Assembly: GCF_005938645.2 (NCBI RefSeq)
Contig: NZ_CP042171.1
Coordinates: forward strand, 3,100,001 to 3,164,000
Source of the DNA: Pedobacter sp. KBS0701
Lineage (GTDB): Bacteria > Bacteroidota > Bacteroidia > Sphingobacteriales > Sphingobacteriaceae
Length of the DNA stretch: 64,000 bases
Direction of reading: 5' to 3'
The position numbers and the translations under genes are program-made. This document shows, piece after piece, positions 8,445-16,185 of this stretch. Numbering within the stretch: the stretch's first letter is position 1; each line of letters begins with the position of its first letter. The notes below the pieces were generated by a model. The model did no database searches. It was not told the DNA's origin and saw only the letters and a list, made by a program, of their open reading frames with translations.

Positions 8445-10796
8445 TTAAAAAGCATAGCCTAGTGAGAGGTTAAATCTGCATCCATTCCCTCTCACATAAT
8501 TTACATTGCTGCCATAAAACTGGGAAATAGCAGGGTAATAAACTTTATTCAATAAATTTTCTATTCCTAACGATAGTTTTAATGGTTGTGTAACCTGATA
8601 TACTGCTGCAACGTTAAATAAGTTGAAGGCTTTCACCGGTCCTTCGCCGATTAAATATTTACCAGCAGCATTGGTTTTAAAACGGTCGCGATTTCCTACA
8701 CGCATCCAGTTTACATCCAAACTTAAGTTTTTAATGCCTGAATACTTAAGATAAACTGTAGTTTTTGAAGGTGGGATACGCGTTGTGTTTAAGTATACAT
8801 CTTTCTCTCCGTTAAAATTACCGTCATTATCTACATCCCCTTTACCTTCTACTTGTGCATAATTACCACCGATACTCAGCTCACGTAGTAATTGATAATC
8901 AGCTTGGATTTCAAATCCATATACACGCTCTGGAATACGTTGAGAAATATAGGTACCATTTACCTCTAAAAGATTGGCGCCCAGTTTAGAAGTGCTGTAG
9001 TAGTAAGCAGCACTGAAATTCAGTTTACCAAAGCTGCTGCTAAAACCCGCTTCATAATTGTTTACGATGATTGGTTTAGTTTCTAATTGAGACAAAGTAT
9101 TACTTTTTGCTGCCCTTAATACCCTACCTAACTCAAATACCGAGAACGACTGCGCATAACTGATAAAAGGATTAAAAAACTTGAATTTTGAGTAACGTGC
9201 TCCGGCATTAAATACCAAAGCGTTGTAGTTTAATTTACCGCCCTGTACAGCTATACTTCCGGCACCATTCGCACCAGTAGCCAGGGTATTAAAATCATCT
9301 ACATCAATGTTGATATTTTCGACTCTCAGGCCTCCTTTTATGGTTAAATCATTAATTAAAGTTGCAGAAGCCTGTAAGTAGGGTGCAAAGTTCACCATAT
9401 TCATATTAGGCACCCATAAACGACCATCAGTTAAACTTTGAGCAGTTTTATCATTCATTAAATCCAAACCATAGTTCAATTGCATTGGTACCTGGTCTGT
9501 AACATTAAAAGGTGTATTCAGGTTAACCCTTGCTCCTTTTTTGGTAGAAGTAATAGCCGACTGACCGCTTCCGAAAAATGATGCTGAATTAGAATAAATG
9601 GTATAAAAGTCCTGATAATATACATTGGCCGTTAAATCAGTTTTACCAAAAATCTGCTGACTGGTATATTGTAAATTAGCATTATGGTTAAATCTTGTTC
9701 CCTCATCTTCCCCCTGTCTTGTGCCATAAATGCCTATAGCGGGCGATTGACCGTAAATGCCATCTTTGGTCAGGTATTTAGAATGTTGCCTGGAACTAAA
9801 ATAATTGTACATTACCTGTAAACGCTGTTTTGGAGTAAAGTTATACCCCAGTTTTACAAATCCGTTGTAAGATCTGGTTTCGCCCAAACCATATTCCGGA
9901 GAGATAACCAGGCCTTCAGCATCGCGAAAAACACCAGTTTTTTCGAACATCCCGCTTACCAGGTAATCGAATTTACCTGTTTTACCATAAAGCTGTTGCG
10001 AAAAACGGTAGCCAATAGTACTGTCGCCTTTCAAATTTCCTGTAATTCCGGCTTGAGAATAGCCTCCGAATGATTTTCCGTTATCCGCCTTTTTAGTAAT
10101 ATAATTAATTAAACCACCTTCTGCACCATTACCATAAATAGCGGTGGCGCCTTTAATCACTTCAACACGCTCAATAACTGACGGATCTATACTGCGGATA
10201 TCTCTTCCTCCTGCTCTTAGCGGAGTAGATTGTGGAATACCATCAATTAATACCAAAACACTTCTACCACGCAAAGTCTGACCAGAGTTACCAGTTTGAT
10301 TGGTAGAAAAACCTAATCCCGGTACACTATATGAAAGTATGTTGGCCAAATTTGGACTAATGGTTGATTGTGTATTTAATTCCTTAGCGGTAAGCACCGT
10401 TACTGATGATGGTGTTTGTGATAATGACTCTGGCCTTCTGCTTGCCGAAACAATTATATCATTTAGTCCTTCAGTCTGTTCTTTTAAAACAAATGTTACC
10501 CAGGTTGTATCATTTGCAGTAACTGATACACCTTGCTCAAATGTATCGTAACCTGTAATAGAGACCTTAATCTGATGGTTTCCAATAGAAACAGTATTTA
10601 ATTTAAATGCACCTGTTTTATTAGAAGTGGTCTTAATATTCTGTTTTTTAACCTGTATATTGGCAAAGGGTATTCCGTTTCCTAAAGAATCTACAACTTT
10701 TCCACTAATTGTTCCTTTACCTGTTTGTGCAAAAAGGGTAATTGTGGATAGCATAATAAGTGCTGTGGCTAAAAATTTCAGGTATAGGTGTTTCAT
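8445..10796 (-). CDS. TonB-dependent receptor, siderophore type, with carboxypeptidase-like N-domain
   Basis: The start at 10796 gives 783 residues and puts the signal peptide (MKHLYLKFLATALIML, cut after FAQ) first; an upstream TTG would only add ten non-signal residues. Order: CarboxypepD_reg-like domain (about 25-110), TonB plug (about 125-245, with LRGRSVLVLIDGIPQS and ATAIYGNGAEGG), then a 22-strand-type barrel to the C-terminal phenylalanine. The plug resembles receptors for ferric siderophores rather than SusC. It is followed at once by a PepSY membrane protein, the usual arrangement for iron-complex uptake. An inverted repeat 29-53 bp upstream of the start is a candidate iron-responsive operator. 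Confidence 0.92.
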   Translation of the reverse strand: MKHLYLKFLATALIMLSTITLFAQTGKGTISGKVVDSLGNGIPFANIQVKKQNIKTTSNKTGAFKLNTVSIGNHQIKVSITGYDTFEQGVSVTANDTTWVTFVLKEQTEGLNDIIVSASRRPESLSQTPSSVTVLTAKELNTQSTISPNLANILSYSVPGLGFSTNQTGNSGQTLRGRSVLVLIDGIPQSTPLRAGGRDIRSIDPSVIERVEVIKGATAIYGNGAEGGLINYITKKADNGKSFGGYSQAGITGNLKGDSTIGYRFSQQLYGKTGKFDYLVSGMFEKTGVFRDAEGLVISPEYGLGETRSYNGFVKLGYNFTPKQRLQVMYNYFSSRQHSKYLTKDGIYGQSPAIGIYGTRQGEDEGTRFNHNANLQYTSQQIFGKTDLTANVYYQDFYTIYSNSASFFGSGQSAITSTKKGARVNLNTPFNVTDQVPMQLNYGLDLMNDKTAQSLTDGRLWVPNMNMVNFAPYLQASATLINDLTIKGGLRVENINIDVDDFNTLATGANGAGSIAVQGGKLNYNALVFNAGARYSKFKFFNPFISYAQSFSVFELGRVLRAAKSNTLSQLETKPIIVNNYEAGFSSSFGKLNFSAAYYYSTSKLGANLLEVNGTYISQRIPERVYGFEIQADYQLLRELSIGGNYAQVEGKGDVDNDGNFNGEKDVYLNTTRIPPSKTTVYLKYSGIKNLSLDVNWMRVGNRDRFKTNAAGKYLIGEGPVKAFNLFNVAAVYQVTQPLKLSLGIENLLNKVYYPAISQFYGSNVNYVRGNGCRFNLSLGYAF

Positions 10797-10824
10797 GCAA
10801 TTTATAAATTTCGGCAAAGCTAAC

Positions 10825-10849
10825 ATTATTTAGACTCGTTAAAAATAAT
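10825..10849 (-). promoter_or_regulatory. Inverted repeat upstream of the TonB receptor (candidate iron-responsive operator)
   Basis: ATTATTT at 10825-10831 and AAATAAT at 10843-10849 form perfect 7-bp arms around an 11-bp spacer. The centre lies about 41 bp upstream of the receptor start. Size, A+T content and position fit a Fur-type site in front of an iron uptake gene, but I cannot check a consensus. Confidence 0.4.
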
Positions 10850-10959
10850 AATTTGAAAAACATCGCTGATCGGTGTTTAATCATGCATCATTTTAAAAAA
10901 AATAAGGCAAAAGGTTTAATTTATTTGATATTTGCGTTAAATCATATTGAGTAAAAAAG

Positions 10960-11748
10960 ATGTTGGAAACAAAGATTACGTACGCAATGATCACCGGAGC
11001 CAGCAAAGGTATTGGCAGATCAATAGCCATTGCGCTGGCCAGGAGAAAAATCAATCTATTGCTTATTTCCCGCTCAGCTGATGAATTAGGTATATTACAA
11101 ACTGCCATTAAAAACGAATATGGAGTTGAAGTGCATATCCTGGCAATTGACCTTAGCCAGGCTCAAGCCCCTAAAGCTGTATATAGCTGGATAACCGAAA
11201 AAAATTACGCCATCCATATCCTGATTAATAACGCAGGCTACGGATTGTGGGGGAAATTTGCAGAACTGGACTTAAGTGCCCAGTTAGAAATGTGTCAATT
11301 AAATATGACTACAGTAACTGCATTGTGCCATTTATTGCTTCCAATCCTGTCAACACAAGAAAAAGCATATATTCTGAATGTATGCAGCACTGCAGCCTAT
11401 CAGGCGGTACCAACTTTAGCCATTTATTCGGCAACTAAAGCCTTTATTTTATCTTTTACCAGGGCATTAAGATTCGAACTTAAAGATGGTCCGGTTTCAG
11501 TAAGCTGCCTGAGTCCTGGTCCTGTTGATACAGGTTTTGCACACCGCGCCGGACTGGATGCTTTTAACAAAATGGCAGAGAAATTTAATATGAAACCCGA
11601 TGAAGTGGCCAAAATTGCCATAAAAGGATTGTTCTCCGGGAAATCTGAAATTATTCCAGGTTTTACCAATATCATCAGTGTATACGCCAACAGAATCCTG
11701 CCAAAGGGATTTATCGAAAAAATGGCCGCAGGGATTTATAAGACTTAG
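10960..11748 (+). CDS. Short-chain dehydrogenase/reductase (SDR)
   Basis: This classical SDR of 262 residues has the NAD(P)-binding motif TGASKGIGRSIA (residues 13-24), the structural NNAG motif near residue 90, a catalytic Ser near 144 and the YSATK active site near 157-161. The basic residues after the glycine motif and the AARRK segment suggest NADPH preference, which is inference. The protein resembles the DltE/YqjQ-like group of cytosolic SDRs acting on unknown carbonyl compounds. It is transcribed divergently from the TonB receptor across about 160 bp and appears monocistronic. The substrate is unknown. Confidence 0.88.
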   Translation: MLETKITYAMITGASKGIGRSIAIALARRKINLLLISRSADELGILQTAIKNEYGVEVHILAIDLSQAQAPKAVYSWITEKNYAIHILINNAGYGLWGKFAELDLSAQLEMCQLNMTTVTALCHLLLPILSTQEKAYILNVCSTAAYQAVPTLAIYSATKAFILSFTRALRFELKDGPVSVSCLSPGPVDTGFAHRAGLDAFNKMAEKFNMKPDEVAKIAIKGLFSGKSEIIPGFTNIISVYANRILPKGFIEKMAAGIYKT

Positions 11749-11818
11749 TTCAAGATGCTTCCACCTAACTAACCGTATACATCATTCCCTAAATTATCCT
11801 GTTTGATGTATGAATGTC

Positions 11819-11832
11819 GGATGGGAACATCC
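11819..11832. repeat. Short hairpin GGATG-GGAA-CATCC
   Basis: Five-base-pair stem with a GGAA tetraloop. Related hairpins occur at 12177-12192 (CGGAT/ATCCG) and 12206-12229. The three flank the dispersed element on both sides. Confidence 0.45.
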
Positions 11833-11859
11833 AACAACACTGATATGCTATCAAAATTG

Positions 11860-12127
11860 ATTTGGAAATGAACAGTTCTGTGTGCCTGGCATTTTTAGTC
11901 CCGCATTCCATTGCAAGTCCGCGCTCGTTCCTCGTTTACGGGCTTTTCATTACATTCGGGTTTAGGAACAAAGGTTTGTACACATGCAACCCTAAAAATG
12001 AAATATTGTTTAGGCCATTTAGCCCCGGGTGCAGCGATACCCTGCAGCAAGGAGGCACGACGAAGCGCAGCGTGAAGCGAAACACGGGAACAAAGTACCC
12101 TATTACGACTACAATTGCGCTCCAAAT
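11860..12127. repeat. Dispersed foldback element, copy 1
   Basis: This 268-bp segment matches 25060-25341 over most of its length, with shared blocks such as CAGTTCTGTGTGCCTGGC, CCATTTAGCCCCGG and TACCCTGCAG. Its ends are complementary: ATTTGGA at 11860-11866 and TCCAAAT at 12121-12127. Inside, ACAAA/TTTGT and GGGTT/AACCC form nested stems around 11957-11993. The open reading frames across it are not conserved between the copies, so it is likely a structured repeat or RNA rather than a gene. Confidence 0.7.
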
Positions 12128-12205
12128 AATAAAAGATCAATTTAATTAAAAATGAATCTGTAACGGACCTGCATGCCGGATAGAAACATCCGCCCCCCGA
12201 GATTG

Positions 12206-12229
12206 CAGTCAGATGTTTCCATCTGACTG
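12206..12229. repeat. Perfect 10-bp hairpin
   Basis: CAGTCAGATG (12206-12215), a TTTC loop, then CATCTGACTG (12220-12229). No T-run follows, so a terminator role is doubtful. It resembles the two other GGATG-type hairpins in this gap. Confidence 0.5.
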
Positions 12230-12510
12230 ATTAGCAGAATTACAATAAATATGGCTCCTGTAGCCATTATTTGCACATCTCTACCCTACCACAGCTCCTT
12301 CCAAAAAAATATTTCAAATAAAATTCTTTGGAATATTAAAAATATGTTACGTTTGTATTAAATACTACTAATTCTATAGACTATGTCGAATAAAACAAAC
12401 ACGTTTTATTTTCCTCCAGTACCGAACCACTCGCCAATGCGAATGTGCTGTTGCTGCGCATAACTCTATCTCCAATTTATCCTTTTCCTAAATCTTTTAA
12501 ATTTTTACAC

Positions 12511-13317
12511 ATGGCCACATCGTATCCAACCTTTATCTTATCTGAACAATTAACACCGGAACAGCTTGATTTTTTTAACACCCATGGCTTTATCCATTTC
12601 AAGAATTTTATCAAATCCGAAACGGTTTCTTCCATTATCGATGCTTCTAAACAAGTAGAAAAAAAATGGATACAGGAAGATATCAAAAAAATAAATGGTG
12701 TACCAATTAAATACGGAAGAGATCTTGATGGCTCGGCAATTGTACAACGTTTTGCCTTTATAAACCAACAGCACCAAACTTTAAGTGGCCTGTTAATGGA
12801 TCCACGGTTTAACGCCTTGCTTCAATTGGCTGGCGACGGCGCACGTTTAGGTACTGAAGAAAAAGATGGTATGGTGTTTAACCACTATATAAACGGACCA
12901 GAAAGTAAATTCAGCAAAATGGGCTGGCATACTGACGGTTTGAGGGATATTTTTTACGGAACAAAACTAAATCCGATGTTGAACGTGGGGATCCACCTGA
13001 GTACTTTAAAGCCTGAAAATGGCGGATTAAAAATTATCCCCGGTACGCACAAACAAAGTATATACCAAATGCTATTTCGCAAAAAATATTTCCTGGATAA
13101 TAAACCTGATGCGGAAGAAGTAGCTATCTTGCCTGAAGCTGGTGATTTAACCATTCATGACGGAAGGCTTTGGCACAGGGTTGCAGAGTCTTCTGTTCGC
13201 GGAGAGGAAAGCAGAAGACGTGTTATCTATATTCCGATTATTGCGGGTAAGTATGCGCCAAAAAATGAAAATAGTCCAACCGTATTCTACCAGCGCTTCG
13301 CAGGCATCGTTAAATAG
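12511..13317 (+). CDS. Phytanoyl-CoA dioxygenase-family Fe(II)/2-oxoglutarate oxygenase
   Basis: The start ATG at 12511 gives 268 residues; the open frame extends upstream but without recognisable protein. The double-stranded beta-helix iron site is visible: HxD in GWHTDG (His 140, Asp 142) and the distal His in LWHRV near 222. The 2-oxoglutarate-binding arginine is probably among the RRR residues that follow. Members hydroxylate small molecules or lipids in the cytosol; the substrate is not predictable. It leads a tight rightward cluster with a possible 50-residue protein, a CDP-alcohol phosphotransferase and a GtrA protein, which hints at a lipid or surface-glycan role by context only. Confidence 0.85.
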   Translation: MATSYPTFILSEQLTPEQLDFFNTHGFIHFKNFIKSETVSSIIDASKQVEKKWIQEDIKKINGVPIKYGRDLDGSAIVQRFAFINQQHQTLSGLLMDPRFNALLQLAGDGARLGTEEKDGMVFNHYINGPESKFSKMGWHTDGLRDIFYGTKLNPMLNVGIHLSTLKPENGGLKIIPGTHKQSIYQMLFRKKYFLDNKPDAEEVAILPEAGDLTIHDGRLWHRVAESSVRGEESRRRVIYIPIIAGKYAPKNENSPTVFYQRFAGIVK

Positions 13318-13320
13318 TTT

Positions 13321-13473
13321 ATGTTATTTGTGCTAGTAATCAGTTACCTGGTCAGATCAGGGAAGCTAAAACGGTTAAGCGACTTTTCAAAAAGCCTTCC
13401 GAAGAAAATCAGTTTAAAATTTTATCGGCCAGAAACGGTTATGTTGTTTGGCTTTGTTTTAGCAGGTTATTAA
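13321..13473 (+). CDS. Possible small membrane protein, 50 residues
   Basis: An ATG at 13321, 3 bp after the oxygenase stop, opens a frame that ends with TAA at 13473, just ahead of the next gene at 13475. The product starts with a short hydrophobic stretch (MLFVLVISYLV), has a basic middle rich in Lys and Ser, and ends in a second hydrophobic stretch (VMLFGFVLAGY). The exact filling of the gap between two genes favours a real gene. I recognise no family. It could also be chance or a decayed remnant. Confidence 0.4.
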   Translation: MLFVLVISYLVRSGKLKRLSDFSKSLPKKISLKFYRPETVMLFGFVLAGY

Positions 13474-13474
13474 A

Positions 13475-14155
13475 TTGGAGGATATTATTAAAGAAAAAGA
13501 AGTTAATACAGCGGTATTTTCAGACCGGGAACGAACCAATATTCTACGTAAAGGAGAACAAAGGCTGATCTTATTTCTGCTTAAAAAAGTACCAGGCTGG
13601 ATTACGCCAAATATCATGACCGGTATCGGTATGTTTGGATCATTAATCGTTTTTTCAGCTTTTGTTTTAGGCAGATTTGTTTCGGGAAATTATTTACTGG
13701 CAGGCATTTTAGGTCTTATTATCAACTGGCTTGGCGATTCGCTGGACGGCAGATTGGCTTATTACCGGAAAATAGCCCGAAAATGGTATGGATTTGCATT
13801 GGATATTGTGATGGATTGGCTCAGCATTATCCTCATCGGGTTTGGCTATTACTTTTACGCTGTCGGAACAACACAGATTTTTGCATTTTTATTCGTGGTG
13901 TTGTATGGCTGGTCCATGATTATTAGTCAACTCCGCTATAAAATAACAGGTTTTTATCAAATCGATTCAGGGCATTTAGGACCAACAGAGTTACGGGTAA
14001 TTATTTCAATTATTCTTATTACTGAAACGTTCATTACAGGTAGCATCACCTATTTTGCCATCGCCACAACCCTGTTGTTATTGATAATCAATAGCATAGA
14101 CACTTTAAAACTTTTAAAGGCAGGCGATGCTAAAGACCGGGAGGAAAAAGAATGA
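13475..14155 (+). CDS. CDP-alcohol phosphatidyltransferase family membrane protein
   Basis: The reading frame is closed by TAG at 13460, and the first plausible start is TTG at 13475, giving 226 residues. The CDP-alcohol motif lies at about residues 87-111: DG, then AYY, then GFALDIVMD. The Asp residues that bind metal and the CDP-alcohol are present. The usual Arg after Ala (DGxxAR) is Tyr here, which is unusual. About five or six membrane helices follow. Such enzymes transfer an alcohol phosphate from a CDP-alcohol to a lipid or sugar alcohol acceptor. The gene overlaps the next gene by 4 bp (ATGA), so it is translationally coupled to the GtrA protein. Confidence 0.82.
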   Translation: MEDIIKEKEVNTAVFSDRERTNILRKGEQRLILFLLKKVPGWITPNIMTGIGMFGSLIVFSAFVLGRFVSGNYLLAGILGLIINWLGDSLDGRLAYYRKIARKWYGFALDIVMDWLSIILIGFGYYFYAVGTTQIFAFLFVVLYGWSMIISQLRYKITGFYQIDSGHLGPTELRVIISIILITETFITGSITYFAIATTLLLLIINSIDTLKLLKAGDAKDREEKE

Positions 14156-14622
14156 TCAATTGGGCATCTGTTAAGCTTTTTCTGAAAGCTCAGGTATCGG
14201 CTTTTTCTGGCGGTGTTACCGATTATGGACTAATGGTACTGCTAACTGAGTGGTTTCACATTCACTTTACCATTTCTATTTTAATTTCCGGAACCCTGGG
14301 TGGGATTGTCAATTTTTGTATTAACCGTTTTTGGGCTTTTAAAAGCATTGATGGGTATCACAGCTCTACCAGCGGCCAACTCATTCGTTTTTTCACGGTA
14401 GTTCTGGGCAGTATTTCATTAAAATCAGCAGGCACCTATTTATTTCATCAAAGCTTAAATGTAGATTATAAAATCGGCAGACTTTTAATTGATAGTATCG
14501 TTTCTTACGGCTTTAATTATCCGCTAATGAAATATTGGGTATTTAAAATTAATAGTCTTCGTAATGATGAAGCTGATGAAGAAGATTATTTTGAAACAAT
14601 TGGCGAAGAACAAAGGGTTTAA
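14152..14622 (+). CDS. GtrA-family membrane protein
   Basis: This 156-residue protein has four hydrophobic helices (about 12-32, 40-62, 80-100 and 105-130) and the GtrA-type pattern with NFCINRFWAFK near residue 60. GtrA proteins are thought to flip or help move lipid-linked sugars across the cytoplasmic membrane for surface polysaccharide or teichoic/arabinan modification. Its start overlaps the stop of the CDP-alcohol phosphotransferase by 4 bp. Together they suggest a lipid-carrier-linked envelope modification; this is inferred from neighbourhood. The C-terminal acidic tail is unremarkable. Confidence 0.85.
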   Translation: MINWASVKLFLKAQVSAFSGGVTDYGLMVLLTEWFHIHFTISILISGTLGGIVNFCINRFWAFKSIDGYHSSTSGQLIRFFTVVLGSISLKSAGTYLFHQSLNVDYKIGRLLIDSIVSYGFNYPLMKYWVFKINSLRNDEADEEDYFETIGEEQRV

Positions 14623-14978
14623 GGGCTTGCTTCTACCCTTACGGTATGGTGAAATATAATTTCTTCTACCAAAACACATTAACAAACGTTTGCGCTTTAT
14701 TTGTTAATCAGAACATTCTGGATGGTCTCTGATTGTCATTGTTTCAGGCGAGGTACAGCGTGTAGTCGAAAACCGCGATCGCTTAGCAAAGCTAAATCTA
14801 ATCATACAGATCTCCTTTCAAATTTATTATCCTGACAAAAATGCGTACACTATAGGCTTTAACACCGTGATCGCGTTAAATCCGATAGCTATTGGATCAA
14901 AAGGACGAAATTATAAAGATAAAAGAATGTCCAGTTCAAATAATGGGGTATAAAAACTGAACACATGCCTTTATCATC
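14623..14978. other. Intergenic region between convergent genes
   Basis: About 356 bp with no gene. It carries a perfect CAAACGTTTG palindrome (14683-14692) and a degraded copy of the GATAGCTATYGG-type palindrome near 14880-14895, followed by AAAGGACGA as at the copy near 34590. No clear terminator is visible. Confidence 0.5.
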
Positions 14979-16070
14979 TTAGTTCAATATTGTTTTAGCT
15001 TCGTTCACTCTATTTTCATTAATTTTCTTAATAATCTCTTCAAATTCCGATTGTTTTGCCGTGTACTTATTAAGTAAATCGATCTGATTTAAGCCCCGCA
15101 CCAGGTTGTGTTTAGGATAATTCGTTTTATAATAGATATCGCCATTTAAGAAATCGGTAATGAACCTTACCGCCTGCATGTAAATCATAAATTTACCCGA
15201 ATAGATAAAGAACTGTTTTTCAGTAAAGGCCAAAACCTGATCCATTTCTTCCATATAACCTTTATGTATTGCGGCAAAAACGTCTTCTCTAATGGCTATT
15301 TTATTAAAATCTTTTTCTTCTTCATTGGCTTCAGAGAGATAGGTACGCATCATATCACCGACATCGCTAATAAAGTATCCCGCCATTACGGTATCCAAAT
15401 CAATTACGCATAAACCCACTCCGGTTTCGGCCTGTAGCAATACATTACTAATTTTAGTATCATGGTGTACCACACGTAAATTAAGTGCACCGCTATTTAT
15501 CATATCTACATACTGCTCTTCTATATCATAATGTCTGATAATTTCTTCAATAGCAGATTTTGCTTCACTAATCCTTTCGTCGCTAGCTTGTGCTAATGCT
15601 TTTTTAAACTGTTCTACACGTAAAGGCAGGTTATGAAAATCTTCAATTGTGGGCTTTAACTTTTGTACGTTAAAGGCACAAAGCATCCTTGTAAATTTAC
15701 CAAACTGCCTGGCTGCATGGTAAGCCTGCTCAGGCTGATGTACAAAATCAATCGAGCAAGAATTTTCCACAAATGGAAAAATCCTGTAAAAATGATCGTC
15801 GATAACTACAAAATCAGAACTATTTAAAGTCTTAATTGGGGCCACAAATAGATATTTAGGAGCTGTTTGATCGAGATATTTTTTTATGGTCTCAATATTT
15901 TGAGCAATATTTTGAGGCTCGCGAAAAACCGCTGTATTTACCTCTTGCAAAATATAGGCTAATTCTTTACTGTAAACTTTCCAGGTACGGTTAATTAAAC
16001 CCGAGCCGAAAGGTTCTATTTTAAATTTTTCTGCATTAAGTCCATAAGCACCTAAAACTGCTTGAAACAT
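14979..16070 (-). CDS. NahK-like sugar 1-kinase (aminoglycoside phosphotransferase fold)
   Basis: The start at 16070 gives 363 residues and begins directly with the conserved N-terminus; an upstream ATG at 16124 adds 18 residues with no family match. Motifs: GSGLINRTWKV near residues 21-31, an ILQEVN segment, the catalytic loop HHDTKISN near 201-208, and the metal-binding DLDTVMAGY near 222-230. The pattern matches the group containing N-acetylhexosamine 1-kinase. It is the second gene after a GH109 glycosidase, so phosphorylation of released GalNAc or GlcNAc is a reasonable guess. A different sugar or amino-alcohol substrate is possible. Confidence 0.75.
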   Translation of the reverse strand: MFQAVLGAYGLNAEKFKIEPFGSGLINRTWKVYSKELAYILQEVNTAVFREPQNIAQNIETIKKYLDQTAPKYLFVAPIKTLNSSDFVVIDDHFYRIFPFVENSCSIDFVHQPEQAYHAARQFGKFTRMLCAFNVQKLKPTIEDFHNLPLRVEQFKKALAQASDERISEAKSAIEEIIRHYDIEEQYVDMINSGALNLRVVHHDTKISNVLLQAETGVGLCVIDLDTVMAGYFISDVGDMMRTYLSEANEEEKDFNKIAIREDVFAAIHKGYMEEMDQVLAFTEKQFFIYSGKFMIYMQAVRFITDFLNGDIYYKTNYPKHNLVRGLNQIDLLNKYTAKQSEFEEIIKKINENRVNEAKTILN

Positions 16071-16150
16071 AAGATGGTAATATATATTTGAATAAAAATT
16101 GTTCCGGGCAACCCAATTGATCAACCTGAATAAAGTTACGTATTAAAATA

Positions 16151-16178
16151 TGCGGGCAAGCCATAAGCAATACCCGCA
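16151..16178 (-). terminator. Intercistronic G+C-rich hairpin between GH109 and kinase genes
   Basis: TGCGGG at 16151-16156 pairs with CCCGCA at 16173-16178 around a 16-nt loop, in the gap between the two genes. On the minus strand the stem is followed by a weak T-rich stretch. It may act as an attenuator or protect the GH109 message; this is uncertain. Confidence 0.35.
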
Positions 16179-16185
16179 ACCGAGA

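Larger units (their letters stand above)
11749..12510. other. Gene-free region rich in hairpins and one dispersed repeat
   Basis: About 760 bp without a convincing gene. It contains one copy of a dispersed element of about 270 bp (11860-12127) and three short hairpins that share a GGATG/CATCC-like stem. The open frames inside it, on both strands, lie within the repeat and look like no known protein. The last 150 bp are A+T rich and probably carry the promoter of the oxygenase gene. Confidence 0.6.

Noticed and set aside
11862-12149. Open frames on both strands inside the dispersed element
   Set aside because: They are not kept in the second copy of the element and show no protein-like pattern.
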